Notes: generated by a model not told the origin, from the sequence alone. A stretch of 12,807 nucleotides of DNA from an uncultured Rikenellaceae bacterium (GCA_947176715.1 CAMWRR010000022.1:1-12807); one strand, 5' to 3'; numbered from the stretch's first letter, positions 6,243-12,807 are shown. Program-made: numbers and translations.

Positions 6243-7079
6243 ATGAAAAAGACATTATCCGTTTTTGCATTGGGCCTTTTTGCTTTGGGTGCCTCGGCAC
6301 AGAGTAAAGGCCGTTTTGAAACACACGAGTTCGACAACTTCAGGCTGCACGTCTATTACACCAATGACGCGATGGGCGATGCCAGCTACATCATCGAGGG
6401 AGGAGACGCGCTCGTTACGATGGAGCAGCCTCTCTTCAGGGACAACGTGGCTGAGTTCGATGCTTACCTCGCCGGACTGGACAAACCCGTAGAACAGCGT
6501 ATCACCGACTACCATGTAGGCAGCACGGCGCACCACGATGTGGTGATGCCCGAAGGGATGCCGGAGTTCACGAAAGGGAGCCTGTATAGCGGTATGATGC
6601 GGAACTTCTCTCAGATTTTCGGCGATGCCCTGACCGCGATGCCTACGGGCAAAACGGAAGAAGTGGCGTTCGGTGAGACCAAGACGTATGCGGGCGTTCC
6701 TTTCGAGTTCCGTCGCGGAGCCTCTACTGACTTCCCCGGGGCAAGTATCCTGATAGGGGGAAAGGTGTACTACACCCACTGGATGCCGGCAAAGGCACAC
6801 GTCAGCCATCTGCAACTATCTTCACCCGCCGCCATCGATGCCGAGATTGCCGAGAGCATAAATGCGCTGGAGTCGGGAGCCACGCTCTTCATCGGAGGTC
6901 ACGGCGGTGCTGCGGAAGCGGATGCCGTACAATTCAAAATCGACTATCTTAATACGATGAAGAAGCTACTGGCAGAGAACAAGACCCCGGAAACATTCGT
7001 AGAGGCTATGGAAAAGGCCTGTCCGAACCTGCCCGGAGCGGACGGACTGGTAGAGCTGGCAAAGGCACTGTACAGATAA
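6243..7079 (+). CDS. Exported metallo-beta-lactamase-fold-like protein, metal site apparently degenerate
   Basis: A 278-residue protein with a clear Sec signal peptide (MKKTLSVFALGLFALGASA, likely cleaved before Gln20). The mature part has the opening strands of an MBL-fold hydrolase (SYIIEGGDALVTME at about 48-61, then a helix and DKPVEQRITDYH at about 80-91) and a late IGGHGG (217-222) that resembles the last metal-ligand loop. The usual HxHxDH motif is not there. At that position the sequence reads TDYHVGSTAHHD (88-99), and the expected Asp loop reads YTHWMP (177-182). It is either a divergent enzyme with altered ligands or a non-catalytic MBL relative. It faces the periplasm or envelope. 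It is divergent from the HxlR gene and probably controlled by it. The substrate is unknown, and the fold call is moderate. Confidence 0.8.
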   Translation: MKKTLSVFALGLFALGASAQSKGRFETHEFDNFRLHVYYTNDAMGDASYIIEGGDALVTMEQPLFRDNVAEFDAYLAGLDKPVEQRITDYHVGSTAHHDVVMPEGMPEFTKGSLYSGMMRNFSQIFGDALTAMPTGKTEEVAFGETKTYAGVPFEFRRGASTDFPGASILIGGKVYYTHWMPAKAHVSHLQLSSPAAIDAEIAESINALESGATLFIGGHGGAAEADAVQFKIDYLNTMKKLLAENKTPETFVEAMEKACPNLPGADGLVELAKALYR

Positions 7080-7092
7080 TCGAAACCGATGT

Positions 7093-7120
7093 GTTCCGCT
7101 TTCCGGCAAGGAGGCGGAAC
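7093..7120 (+). terminator. Hairpin just after the MBL-like gene
   Basis: GTTCCGC (7093-7099) pairs perfectly with GCGGAAC (7114-7120), 14 nt after the stop codon of the MBL-like gene. No U-tract follows, so it may protect the mRNA 3' end or act as a weak terminator. Confidence 0.35.
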
Positions 7121-7244
7121 GTGTCATTTGGAGATAATGCCGTAATCTTCGACTTGAACGGCATGCAGGTTTTATATGCCGATATGACAAGCCTATGCGG
7201 ATTTGCTGTGGTCGGCGATGATTTTATCGGAGGCAAATAAATTT

Positions 7245-7287
7245 ACCGCATTGTCCGATTAATAGGTTAATAATCGGGCAATGCGGT
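7245..7287. terminator. Convergent terminator hairpin
   Basis: ACCGCATTGTCCGATTA (7245-7261) and TAATCGGGCAATGCGGT (7271-7287) form a 17-bp stem with one G-U-type mismatch and a 9-nt loop. The leftward transcript meets a T-rich run (TAAATTTATTT) after the stem, so it best terminates the DHFR-like/GH20 direction. It lies between convergent transcripts. Confidence 0.65.
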
Positions 7288-7299
7288 CTGATATGTAGA

Positions 7300-7463
7300 G
7301 AAAACGTTCGCTTTAAGGCAGACGTTCTCTCTCCTCGGCAGAAGCAAACGACATTCGCTTCTGCTCTCGGCTTACCGAAAACGTTCGCTTTAGTGCAGAC
7401 GTTTTCTCTCCTCGGCAGAAGCAAATGGAATTTGATTCTGCCCTCAGCTTACCGAAAACGTTC
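7300..7463. repeat. 77-bp tandem repeat (2.1 copies) with internal hairpins
   Basis: Copy 1 is 7300-7376 and copy 2 is 7377-7453. They are the same length and differ at 10 of 77 positions by my count. A third copy begins at 7454 (GAAAACGTTC) and stops at 7463. Each unit holds two dyads, GAAAACGT/ACGTTTTC and GCAGAAGC/GCTTCTGC (one arm altered per copy). The array reaches into the 3' end of the DHFR-like pseudogene and supplies its stop codon at 7449-7451. On the minus strand the unit can be read as a short Cys/Arg-rich peptide frame, which I take to be spurious. With the terminator at 7245-7287 and the hairpin at 7093-7120, this accounts for the gap 7080-7448. Confidence 0.8.
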
Positions 7464-7997
7464 AGATGTTTGCCGCTTGTACACCATTTCCACTATGCCG
7501 TTGTAATGTTGAGTCCGAACCAGTTGCAGACGGGATCGTATTTCCGACGTGTCGAAAAGCCTGATGCCGCCTCCCAGCAATACGGGGATTATGGAGATAT
7601 GGAACATATCCACCATCCCCTCGTTGAGAAGCTGCTGTACAATGTCTGCCCCACCGCATATCCATATATCTTTACCGGTCGAGCGTTTCAGCCGTCTTAC
7701 CAGTTCGCACGGCGGTTCATCGGTAAAACGTATGTCTGCTTTCTGTTCCATCTTCCGATGCGTGACCACATGGCACTACATTCCTCTATATATCCAGTCG
7801 TTAGGCGACAGCTCCGTTACGATCTGATGATATGTGTTCCATCCCATGACGACCGTATCTATATCGCGGACAAACGTCCCATAGGTGTCCGGCATTTCCG
7901 CGTTGGCATCTTCACCGCATAGCCACTCCACACCGCCTTGCCTGTCTGCGATATATCCGTCAAGGCTCATAGCTATGAATAAGATGACATTTCTCAT
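7449..7997 (-). pseudogene. Dihydrofolate reductase/RibD-C-like protein, interrupted by an in-frame TAG
   Basis: Read through, this is 182 codons, the usual size of single-domain DHFR-like proteins of the RibD C-terminal family (NADPH-dependent reductases, many of unknown substrate). The N-terminal part has ILFIAMSLDGYIAD (5-18) and DTVVMGWNTYHQIVTELSP (47-65). The C-terminal part has GKDIWICGGADIVQQLL and IIPVLLGGGIRLF, both expected nucleotide-fold elements. Codon 74 (7778-7776) is TAG, between WIYRGM and CHVVTHR. Both halves are in the same frame and nothing is missing, so one base change explains the break (for example CAG to TAG). The stop would yield a 73-residue fragment. GTG at 7769 could in principle restart a 106-residue C-terminal piece. 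The last residues (ERFR) are encoded by the neighbouring repeat. A sequencing error cannot be excluded. Confidence 0.85.
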
Positions 7998-8074
7998 AAT
8001 GTAGCGTATTCGCGTAGAAAAGAGGTACGGTAGTTTATATGTCGTCGGTTCAATGGCAATTATTATATGCACCG

Positions 8075-10372
8075 CTAATGCGACAACTCCGTACTCCTGA
8101 TGTCGACGATTTTGTCGCTATCGGGCGCTATGTAGTAGAACGTGGCATGGCTCCAAGTATACGGCCATCCGCCCACTATGCGGTTGTTGACCACGAGCGT
8201 GAAACTGTGACGCCCAGCCTCGAGGGCCATCGTCTTTTTGTTGAGGCCGTGGCGTATTGCGGTGGTGCCGTCGTTGACTATCAGCGGTCTGCCGTCGACA
8301 TACAGCAGATACTGGTCGGTGAAGATAGTGTATACGCCGTCTGTCGGCACCTCGAAAAGCCCCTCGTAGACGGTGACGCACGGATTTTTATAATCGAGGC
8401 TCTCGACCCTGCCTCTGGCGAAGCCGTCCGCAATCTGCGGTTCGCTCCACTCGGCATCCCTCATGGCGAGTGTATCTATGAACAGCCCACGTGCCGTGTG
8501 CGATACTATGCCAGGCTCGGACGGTCTGTCGGTAGCCGGAGAGAGGGGCTCGCGCACTATCTCTATCTCGCGTACACGGCTGGTCTTGCCCGAGGGCAAC
8601 AGTGTGGCTATTTTAAGAGTGGTGTTTTCGCCGAAGCGTAGAGTGTCGGTGTAGAGGGGCGAGCGGCTGTCGGGCACCGTGCCGTCGAGGGTGTAGACCA
8701 TAGGGTAGTGGCGGGTGTTGGCAAAGCCGAGGGCTACGCTGTCTATGAAGACCATACGGTCGGAGAGGGGCCCCTCCGGCATGGGTATGTGATAATCTAT
8801 GCCGTGGCCGTCGAGGCGTACCAAGGCACCGTCTATGCGTCGCGAGAAGTCGGCGTAGTCCTTGCGCGATGCGGGGCTCCACGTTATCTCCGCCACGGCG
8901 AGTATGCGCGGATAGATGAAATACTCGGGCGCCCCCGGCTCATACATATATTCGGTCCACACATTGGCCTGCGCGCCTATCACGCGGCCCTCCTCCTCCG
9001 GGGTCAACCCCTCGGGCATGGGGTCGAACGAGTAGACCTTCTCCAAGGGCAGGTAACCGCCTATCGACACCGGCTCCACCTCGGGAGCGCCCTGATACTT
9101 GTCGATGTAGAGCCACTCGCCCGGAGCCATTATCACGTCGTGACCCGCACGGGCGGCCTCTATGCCCCCCTCGGTACCGCGCCACGAAAGAATGGTGGCC
9201 GACGGGTCGACGCCCCCTTCGAGAATCTCGTCCCAGCCGATTATCTGTTTGCCTAAAGAGTTGAAATGCCTCTCTATGCGTAGCACGAAATAGATCTGCA
9301 GCTCGGCCGGACTCTTCAGCCCCTCGGCCCTCATGCGCGCCCGACAGTCGGGGCACTCTATCCAGCGGTCGCGCGGAGACTCGTCGCCGCCTATGTGTAT
9401 GTACCTGCCGGGGAAAAGCGAGGCTATCTCGGTGAGTATATCCTCCAAGAATGCGAACGTCTCATCCTTGCCGGCGCAGAATATGTCAGGCTCCACGCCC
9501 CACACTAGACGGTGGGTGAACGGCCCTCCCGTACACGAATATTGCGGATAGGCCGAGAGCGCGGCAAGGGCATGTCCCGGCAACTCTATCTCGGGTATCA
9601 CCTCTATGAAGCGTTCGGCGGCATAGGCCACCACCTCCCTTATCTGTTCCTGAGTGAAATAGCCCTCGTGTACGGCACCGTCCTGCTCGTGCCTTACCGA
9701 GCCTATGCGCGTCAGTTCGGGATATTTCTTTATCTCCACGGCCCAGAGCTGGTCGTCGGTGAGGTGCCAGTGGAAGCGGTTTATCTTGAACATGGCCAGC
9801 ACGTCCAACTGCTTCTTGACGAAATCGACATCGTTGAAGTGGCGCGTCACGTCGAGCATCATGCCGCGATAGGCGAAACGCGGATAGTCGCGCACGGTCA
9901 CCGACGGCGCCGTCCACTCCATGCCGCGCACCCTCTCGGACGACTCTATCTCGGCGGGCAACAGCTGCATGAAGGTCTGCATACCGTAGAACAGACCCTG
10001 CGCGCTCTTGCCTGTGACGGTGACAAGGTCGGGAGCGACCTCGAGCGTGTAACCCTCCGCCGAAGGCACATCGAGAGCGGTATCCACAGCCATGCGGATA
10101 ACGTCGGAGGCCGCATCGCCGCGACCGAGGGCGTATCCGGTGGCGCGTCCTATCTTGGCGGTGAAATAGTCGGCCACGACACCTGCCGAGCTGTCGGCAC
10201 ATATACGGGTGGAGCTTTTAAGGCGGAACGAGCCGTCGTTACGGGTGAGCTCCACGGGTATGGGGATTATGTTTATACCCGCGTTATAGGCATAGGATTG
10301 GGGAACTTGCGAGCCGCATCCGCAGACGAGAATGGCTGCCGCAAGAATGGCGGCGAATGTAAGGTTTCTCAT
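8075..10372 (-). CDS. GH20 beta-N-acetylhexosaminidase, putative lipoprotein
   Basis: A 765-residue enzyme that should release terminal beta-linked GlcNAc or GalNAc from glycans at the cell envelope. The N-terminus is a lipoprotein-type signal with a slightly atypical lipobox (VCGC, Cys19). Domains in order are a GH20b-like alpha/beta domain (about 33-162), then a catalytic TIM barrel (about 165-500) with MLDVTRHF (172-179), HWHLTDDQLW (201-210), the catalytic pair Asp330-Glu331 in HIGGDE, GWDE (379-382) and SWRG (396-399). A chitobiase C-terminal-like domain (about 540-605, TLDGTVPDSRSPLY) follows. The last 130 residues or so include FEVPTDGVYTIFTDQYLLYVDG (673-694), which resembles a PA14-like carbohydrate-binding sandwich. 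It ends with TAG. The DHFR-like pseudogene lies 77 nt downstream. No SusC/SusD pair is visible, so it is a stand-alone gene in this window. Confidence 0.95.
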   Translation of the reverse strand: MRNLTFAAILAAAILVCGCGSQVPQSYAYNAGINIIPIPVELTRNDGSFRLKSSTRICADSSAGVVADYFTAKIGRATGYALGRGDAASDVIRMAVDTALDVPSAEGYTLEVAPDLVTVTGKSAQGLFYGMQTFMQLLPAEIESSERVRGMEWTAPSVTVRDYPRFAYRGMMLDVTRHFNDVDFVKKQLDVLAMFKINRFHWHLTDDQLWAVEIKKYPELTRIGSVRHEQDGAVHEGYFTQEQIREVVAYAAERFIEVIPEIELPGHALAALSAYPQYSCTGGPFTHRLVWGVEPDIFCAGKDETFAFLEDILTEIASLFPGRYIHIGGDESPRDRWIECPDCRARMRAEGLKSPAELQIYFVLRIERHFNSLGKQIIGWDEILEGGVDPSATILSWRGTEGGIEAARAGHDVIMAPGEWLYIDKYQGAPEVEPVSIGGYLPLEKVYSFDPMPEGLTPEEEGRVIGAQANVWTEYMYEPGAPEYFIYPRILAVAEITWSPASRKDYADFSRRIDGALVRLDGHGIDYHIPMPEGPLSDRMVFIDSVALGFANTRHYPMVYTLDGTVPDSRSPLYTDTLRFGENTTLKIATLLPSGKTSRVREIEIVREPLSPATDRPSEPGIVSHTARGLFIDTLAMRDAEWSEPQIADGFARGRVESLDYKNPCVTVYEGLFEVPTDGVYTIFTDQYLLYVDGRPLIVNDGTTAIRHGLNKKTMALEAGRHSFTLVVNNRIVGGWPYTWSHATFYYIAPDSDKIVDIRSTELSH

Positions 10373-10402
10373 AGTATTATCATTATAATTGTCTAGTATT
10401 CA

Positions 10403-10410
10403 CAAAAATA
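10403..10410 (-). promoter_or_regulatory. -7 element for the GH20 gene
   Basis: The minus strand reads TATTTTTG, a perfect TAnnTTTG box, with a predicted start near 10396 and a leader of about 24 nt before the ATG at 10372. No TTTG is found at the -33 distance, so it is weaker than the other promoters or needs an activator. Read-through from the DUF1848 gene, ending 67 nt upstream of the ATG, could also supply transcript. Confidence 0.45.
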
Positions 10411-10439
10411 CCATTACACTTTAACACACTGCCGTAAAG

Positions 10440-11366
10440 TCAAAATAATACATTGCTCTTAAATGATTGTATCTCACGATTATTGACAATATCTGTTGCT
10501 TCAATGTTGCCTATTAGTAAAGGAGAATATGGATCATGTAGCATTCTTTTACGATCTACTAAATCTTTATTAAAATTTGCATAACAATACAAACAATTAT
10601 GTGCACACGTATTATATTCTCCAATATCAATGCTTTGCACACAACCACATTCTGTACGTTGATTTTTATCTTTAGAAACAACTAACTTAATACCTAAAAG
10701 ATCTTCTATAAGAATATTATCAATGCAGCGGCCATGGAGAATACCTAATTGAGTTAATTCTATTTCCTCCGCACAGGACTGTATTCTTATTTCATATTTT
10801 TCTGCTATCTCAACCAATCCCATGGCAAGATTAAGTATTTCATTTGCATGAAGTTCTCTAGCCATAGTATTTTTAAGGTTTCGTTGCGTCTTTTTATATT
10901 GGTCGATAAAACTTATTACACATGTATTTGTATATCCATATAACCTTTTTGCAATAGCTTCAAAATAGCGCAAATGATAAGATATGTCAATAATGTCAGT
11001 TAATAAAATGGGATCATATCTCCAAATTACACGCTTACAACCAATCTTATCTGACAATTGTTTAAATGTGGTAATGATTGACTCTTTTTTAGGTACGCAC
11101 AATTCTAGTCCTGTGTCATATGGGTTAATTGTAAACTGAAAGTAATACATATACTCATTAAGCAAAGCTAATCTGTTAAGCATTGGCTTTGGATTTTTAC
11201 TCCAAAAAACAATACAGTCAATTAAATCTGGCGATAGATTAATTTTACTTACTCGACATCTATTTATTGGATTACGAACACAAACAAATCCTTCTTGTAA
11301 TCGGTTGAAGAACCAATCCGCATAAAATGCGGGAATATCAGTTCTTCTTGAAACTGATAATATCAT
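10440..11366 (-). CDS. DUF1848 family protein, Fe-S/radical-SAM-like
   Basis: 308 residues, starting MILSVSRRTDIPAFYADWF, which matches the DUF1848 N-terminus as I recall it, so the start is secure. The body has barrel-like strands: DCIVFWSKNPKPM (50-62), YYFQFTINPY (74-83) and RVIWRYDPI (112-120). A Cys-rich end follows: C198 in CAEE, C214, C240 and C242 as CxC, then C254-x3-C258-x2-C261 followed by YAN. The last is the radical-SAM CxxxCxxC pattern, with the aromatic before the third Cys as usual, but at the C-terminal end. The family has no established function that I know. A 4Fe-4S cluster is likely, and SAM chemistry is an inference. It overlaps the upstream methyltransferase-like gene by 29 nt in another frame. 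It is strongly AT-rich with a codon bias unlike its neighbours, suggesting transfer. Confidence 0.88.
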   Translation of the reverse strand: MILSVSRRTDIPAFYADWFFNRLQEGFVCVRNPINRCRVSKINLSPDLIDCIVFWSKNPKPMLNRLALLNEYMYYFQFTINPYDTGLELCVPKKESIITTFKQLSDKIGCKRVIWRYDPILLTDIIDISYHLRYFEAIAKRLYGYTNTCVISFIDQYKKTQRNLKNTMARELHANEILNLAMGLVEIAEKYEIRIQSCAEEIELTQLGILHGRCIDNILIEDLLGIKLVVSKDKNQRTECGCVQSIDIGEYNTCAHNCLYCYANFNKDLVDRKRMLHDPYSPLLIGNIEATDIVNNREIQSFKSNVLF

Positions 11367-12234
11367 AATTCAAACCTTTCTTAACCTTTATTATCAGTTG
11401 AATACTACCACAAGTTCCAAACGGGGAGAATTTTTGTACAACCGGTTCTTTCACAGGAATACTCAATTCATCATCAAGTTTACATCCATAAGCAATCTGA
11501 TATTCATTCGGTTGAGCAAAATGACGACGCTGTACTTCTTTTTCTATCAATGAAATTTTTTTATCAAGATTTTCCATACAAACATACCCTGTGCCATTAT
11601 TGTAGAATAACGGGATGTCATTTACTATAATATTTTTAAACTTCCCCAAATTAACCAAAATTGATAATTTTTCAATGAAAGATTCTGTAATATCCGCATT
11701 AAATTTTATTAAATCAGAGAAGAAATAGTTGAGTATCAAAATATCAACGCACATAGGCTGTTGCATAAAATCAAAAAAATCATCAGTTGAATACATTACA
11801 TTATGTCTAGTTTGTTTGAATATATTTTTATTGAACTCTTGTATGTCATTCCAGATATTATTTTTATCAAATCCTATATAGTTAACAGTCATATCATCTA
11901 AAGCGTGTATAGAACCATACAGTTCTGTACTAGGACCACAACCAACAGACAAAACACAAACAGGGTTGTTTTTATCTAAAGAAGATTTTATATCAGAAAC
12001 TGCCTTTGATATTTCTGAGGCATACCTATGTCCATGTTTAAGTATATAATTATATGTTATTTTTAAACAAGAATAATGATCTGTTTTATTATTATAGTTA
12101 TGTATATGATTTAAGCAATTATAACAATCACTGCCGCAATTTTTTTTACAACTCCCCATCGCACAATCTTGGCATTGTGGTGTTGCATTATACTTTTCAC
12201 TACAATAACGAATAAGATCCGAGAACTCTTTCAT
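11338..12234 (-). CDS. Cys-rich N-terminus plus SAM methyltransferase-like Rossmann domain
   Basis: 298 residues with two parts. Residues 11-56 hold eight cysteines (C11, C21, C24, C29, C33, C37, C40, C56) in CxxC, CxxxxC and CxxxC spacings, fit for zinc or a Fe-S cluster. From about 92 there is a class I methyltransferase-like fold: motif I VLSVGCGPSTEL (94-105), an acidic residue after strand 2 (IGFDKN, Asp123), and a motif IV-like LNYFFSD (168-174). The C-terminal third ends in beta-rich GSIQLIIKVKK (276-286), matching the late strands of the fold. The substrate is unknown. I do not recognise the full-length family. It has no signal peptide. It overlaps the DUF1848 gene by 29 nt and is the first gene of the AT-rich pair. 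The two products probably act in one pathway. Confidence 0.8.
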   Translation of the reverse strand: MKEFSDLIRYCSEKYNATPQCQDCAMGSCKKNCGSDCYNCLNHIHNYNNKTDHYSCLKITYNYILKHGHRYASEISKAVSDIKSSLDKNNPVCVLSVGCGPSTELYGSIHALDDMTVNYIGFDKNNIWNDIQEFNKNIFKQTRHNVMYSTDDFFDFMQQPMCVDILILNYFFSDLIKFNADITESFIEKLSILVNLGKFKNIIVNDIPLFYNNGTGYVCMENLDKKISLIEKEVQRRHFAQPNEYQIAYGCKLDDELSIPVKEPVVQKFSPFGTCGSIQLIIKVKKGLNYDIISFKKN

Positions 12235-12459
12235 ACTATTAATTTTAAGATTATTTAGTCACATTTATACTTTAAAGACATATATTTAGTTGTAGCAAAT
12301 TAATCATCAAGGAAAACTTAGATACTCTACGCTATCCTGTATACAAAAGTATCAATAAAATCTGAAAATACATTATTTCCATCAGACATATCATTACACG
12401 TATATAGACAGCTGACAATTATATTGTTAAATAACATGAATCAATCATATAAAAATATT
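12235..12459. other. AT-rich intergenic region upstream of the cassette
   Basis: This noncoding stretch lies between the methyltransferase-like gene and the nadE promoter. It is as AT-rich as the cassette. It carries an inverted pair GATACT (12321-12326)/AGTATC (12348-12353) around a possible minus-strand -7 box. I found no tRNA, no integrase and no flanking direct repeat that would mark an insertion end. Confidence 0.4.
12344..12351 (-). promoter_or_regulatory. Possible -7 element for the methyltransferase/DUF1848 cassette
   Basis: The minus strand reads TACTTTTG, a perfect TAnnTTTG box and the same octamer as in the HxlR promoter. There is no TTTG at -33. Transcription from here would leave a leader of about 100 nt before the ATG at 12234, and the inverted pair GATACT/AGTATC overlaps the box. 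Confidence 0.35.
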
Positions 12460-12491
12460 CTTGCTCCGTCACGATAAACGAGCTATATTTG
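12460..12491 (+). promoter_or_regulatory. Bacteroidetes promoter for nadE
   Basis: CTTG (12460-12463), 20 nt, then TATATTTG (12484-12491), a perfect -7 box. The layout is identical to the MBL-like gene's promoter (CTTG, 20 nt, TAnnTTTG). Transcription should start near 12498, about 14 nt before the ATG. Confidence 0.65.
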
Positions 12492-12511
12492 TATATTAAA
12501 ACTCGTATGCC

Positions 12512-12807
12512 ATGAAAATCGCTATCTGCCAGATAAACCCCACCGTAGGCGACGTTGCCGCCAATCGCGACAAGATTATCGACCGTCTGGCCGCCGCCTC
12601 TATGCAGGGTGCCGACCTCGTGCTTTTCGGCGAGCTGGCCCTCTCGGGGGCGCCGCTTTACGACTTGGTGTCGCACCCCGACTTCACTGACCGTTGCATG
12701 TCGGCCCTCTCGGACATAGCCGATGCCGAAGGGGGGCGCGCCTGCATGTCGCTGATAGGCATGCCCACGAGCGACGGCGACGACGTTTTCGACTCGGTAT
12801 GCGTGGT
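12512..12807 (+). CDS. nadE: Glutamine-dependent NAD+ synthetase, N-terminal part (3' truncated by window)
   Basis: 98 codons are visible before the window ends. The sequence MKIAICQINPTVGDVAANRD (1-20), then ADLVLFGELALSGAPLYDLV (34-53), is the start of the nitrilase-type glutaminase domain of the two-domain NadE, with the catalytic Glu41 in GELALSG. The full enzyme hydrolyses glutamine here and passes ammonia to a C-terminal synthetase domain that amidates deamido-NAD+ at the cost of ATP. That second domain, and the catalytic Lys and Cys, lie beyond the window. Another nitrilase-family enzyme is the main alternative, but the opening residues favour NadE. Composition returns to the GC-rich norm here. 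The start is fixed by the promoter at 12460-12491. Confidence 0.88.
   Translation, partial: MKIAICQINPTVGDVAANRDKIIDRLAAASMQGADLVLFGELALSGAPLYDLVSHPDFTDRCMSALSDIADAEGGRACMSLIGMPTSDGDDVFDSVCV

Noticed and set aside
7224..7424. 66-codon minus-strand frame through the 77-bp repeat, Cys/Arg-rich
   Set aside because: It follows the repeat and the terminator stem, has no promoter of its own, and resembles a repeat-derived spurious peptide.
7300..7463. CRISPR-like array
   Set aside because: The units are contiguous 77-bp tandem copies with no unique spacers, and no cas genes are present.
7449..7997. Amber-codon recoding (TAG read as an amino acid)
   Set aside because: TAG is used as the natural stop of the adjacent GH20 gene and of the first gene in the window, so a point mutation or sequence error is simpler.
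9512..10396. Long open frame (294 codons) on the plus strand opposite the GH20 gene
   Set aside because: It is the antisense shadow of a clear GH20 coding region. It shows no domain, and its composition follows the codon pattern of the true gene. Similar antisense frames over pyrB, ruvB and the 521-aa gene were dropped for the same reason.
11338..11366. Frameshift joining the methyltransferase-like and DUF1848 genes into one protein
   Set aside because: The DUF1848 start matches its family N-terminus, and the methyltransferase-like protein ends with its own C-terminal strand, so these are two overlapping genes.
12419..12676. 85-codon minus-strand frame across the nadE start
   Set aside because: It is antisense to nadE and crosses its promoter. 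It shows no recognisable features.

Overview
The window looks like a chromosomal stretch from a Bacteroidales-type bacterium, probably Alistipes/Rikenellaceae-like. Three things point there: the housekeeping genes read as Bacteroidetes versions; most intergenic regions carry the Bacteroidetes promoter pattern (TTTG or TTG, about 20 nt, then TAnnTTTG) instead of E. coli -35/-10 boxes; and there is a lipoprotein GH20 hexosaminidase typical of gut glycan users. The genus is an inference from style, not from a marker gene. Most genes are moderately GC-rich. One block, about 10.44-12.47 kb, is strikingly AT-rich.

Layout. 1-258: 3' end of a DUF4924-like gene (+). 259-514: noncoding stretch with nested alternative hairpins and a strong terminator shared with the convergent operon. 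2557 to 515 (-): IMPACT/YigZ gene, pyrB, pyrI, compact and overlapping, closing at that terminator. 2558-2899: divergent promoter region. 2900-5483 (+): ruvB followed 4 nt later by a 521-aa helical-repeat protein. 5641-6015 (-) and 6243-7079 (+): divergent HxlR-type regulator and exported metallo-beta-lactamase-like protein, with a promoter for each and dyads between them. 7080-7448: convergent terminator hairpin and a 77-bp tandem repeat. 7449-7997 (-): dihydrofolate-reductase/RibD-C-like gene broken by one in-frame amber codon. 8075-10372 (-): GH20 beta-N-acetylhexosaminidase lipoprotein. 10440-12234 (-): AT-rich two-gene cassette, a Cys-rich methyltransferase-like protein overlapping a DUF1848 Fe-S/radical-SAM-like protein. 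12512-end (+): 5' end of glutamine-dependent NAD+ synthetase (nadE) behind a textbook Bacteroidetes promoter.

Working together. PyrB and PyrI form the aspartate carbamoyltransferase catalytic and regulatory chains. RuvB is the Holliday-junction motor. The HxlR/MBL pair looks like a self-contained stress- or substrate-responsive unit. The best candidate for an undescribed system is the AT-rich cassette. Its two genes overlap by 29 nt, both are rich in clustered cysteines, and the DUF1848 member carries a CxxxCxxC motif at its C-terminal end, which suggests radical-SAM chemistry in a permuted arrangement. No search was run. All family calls are by motif recognition.
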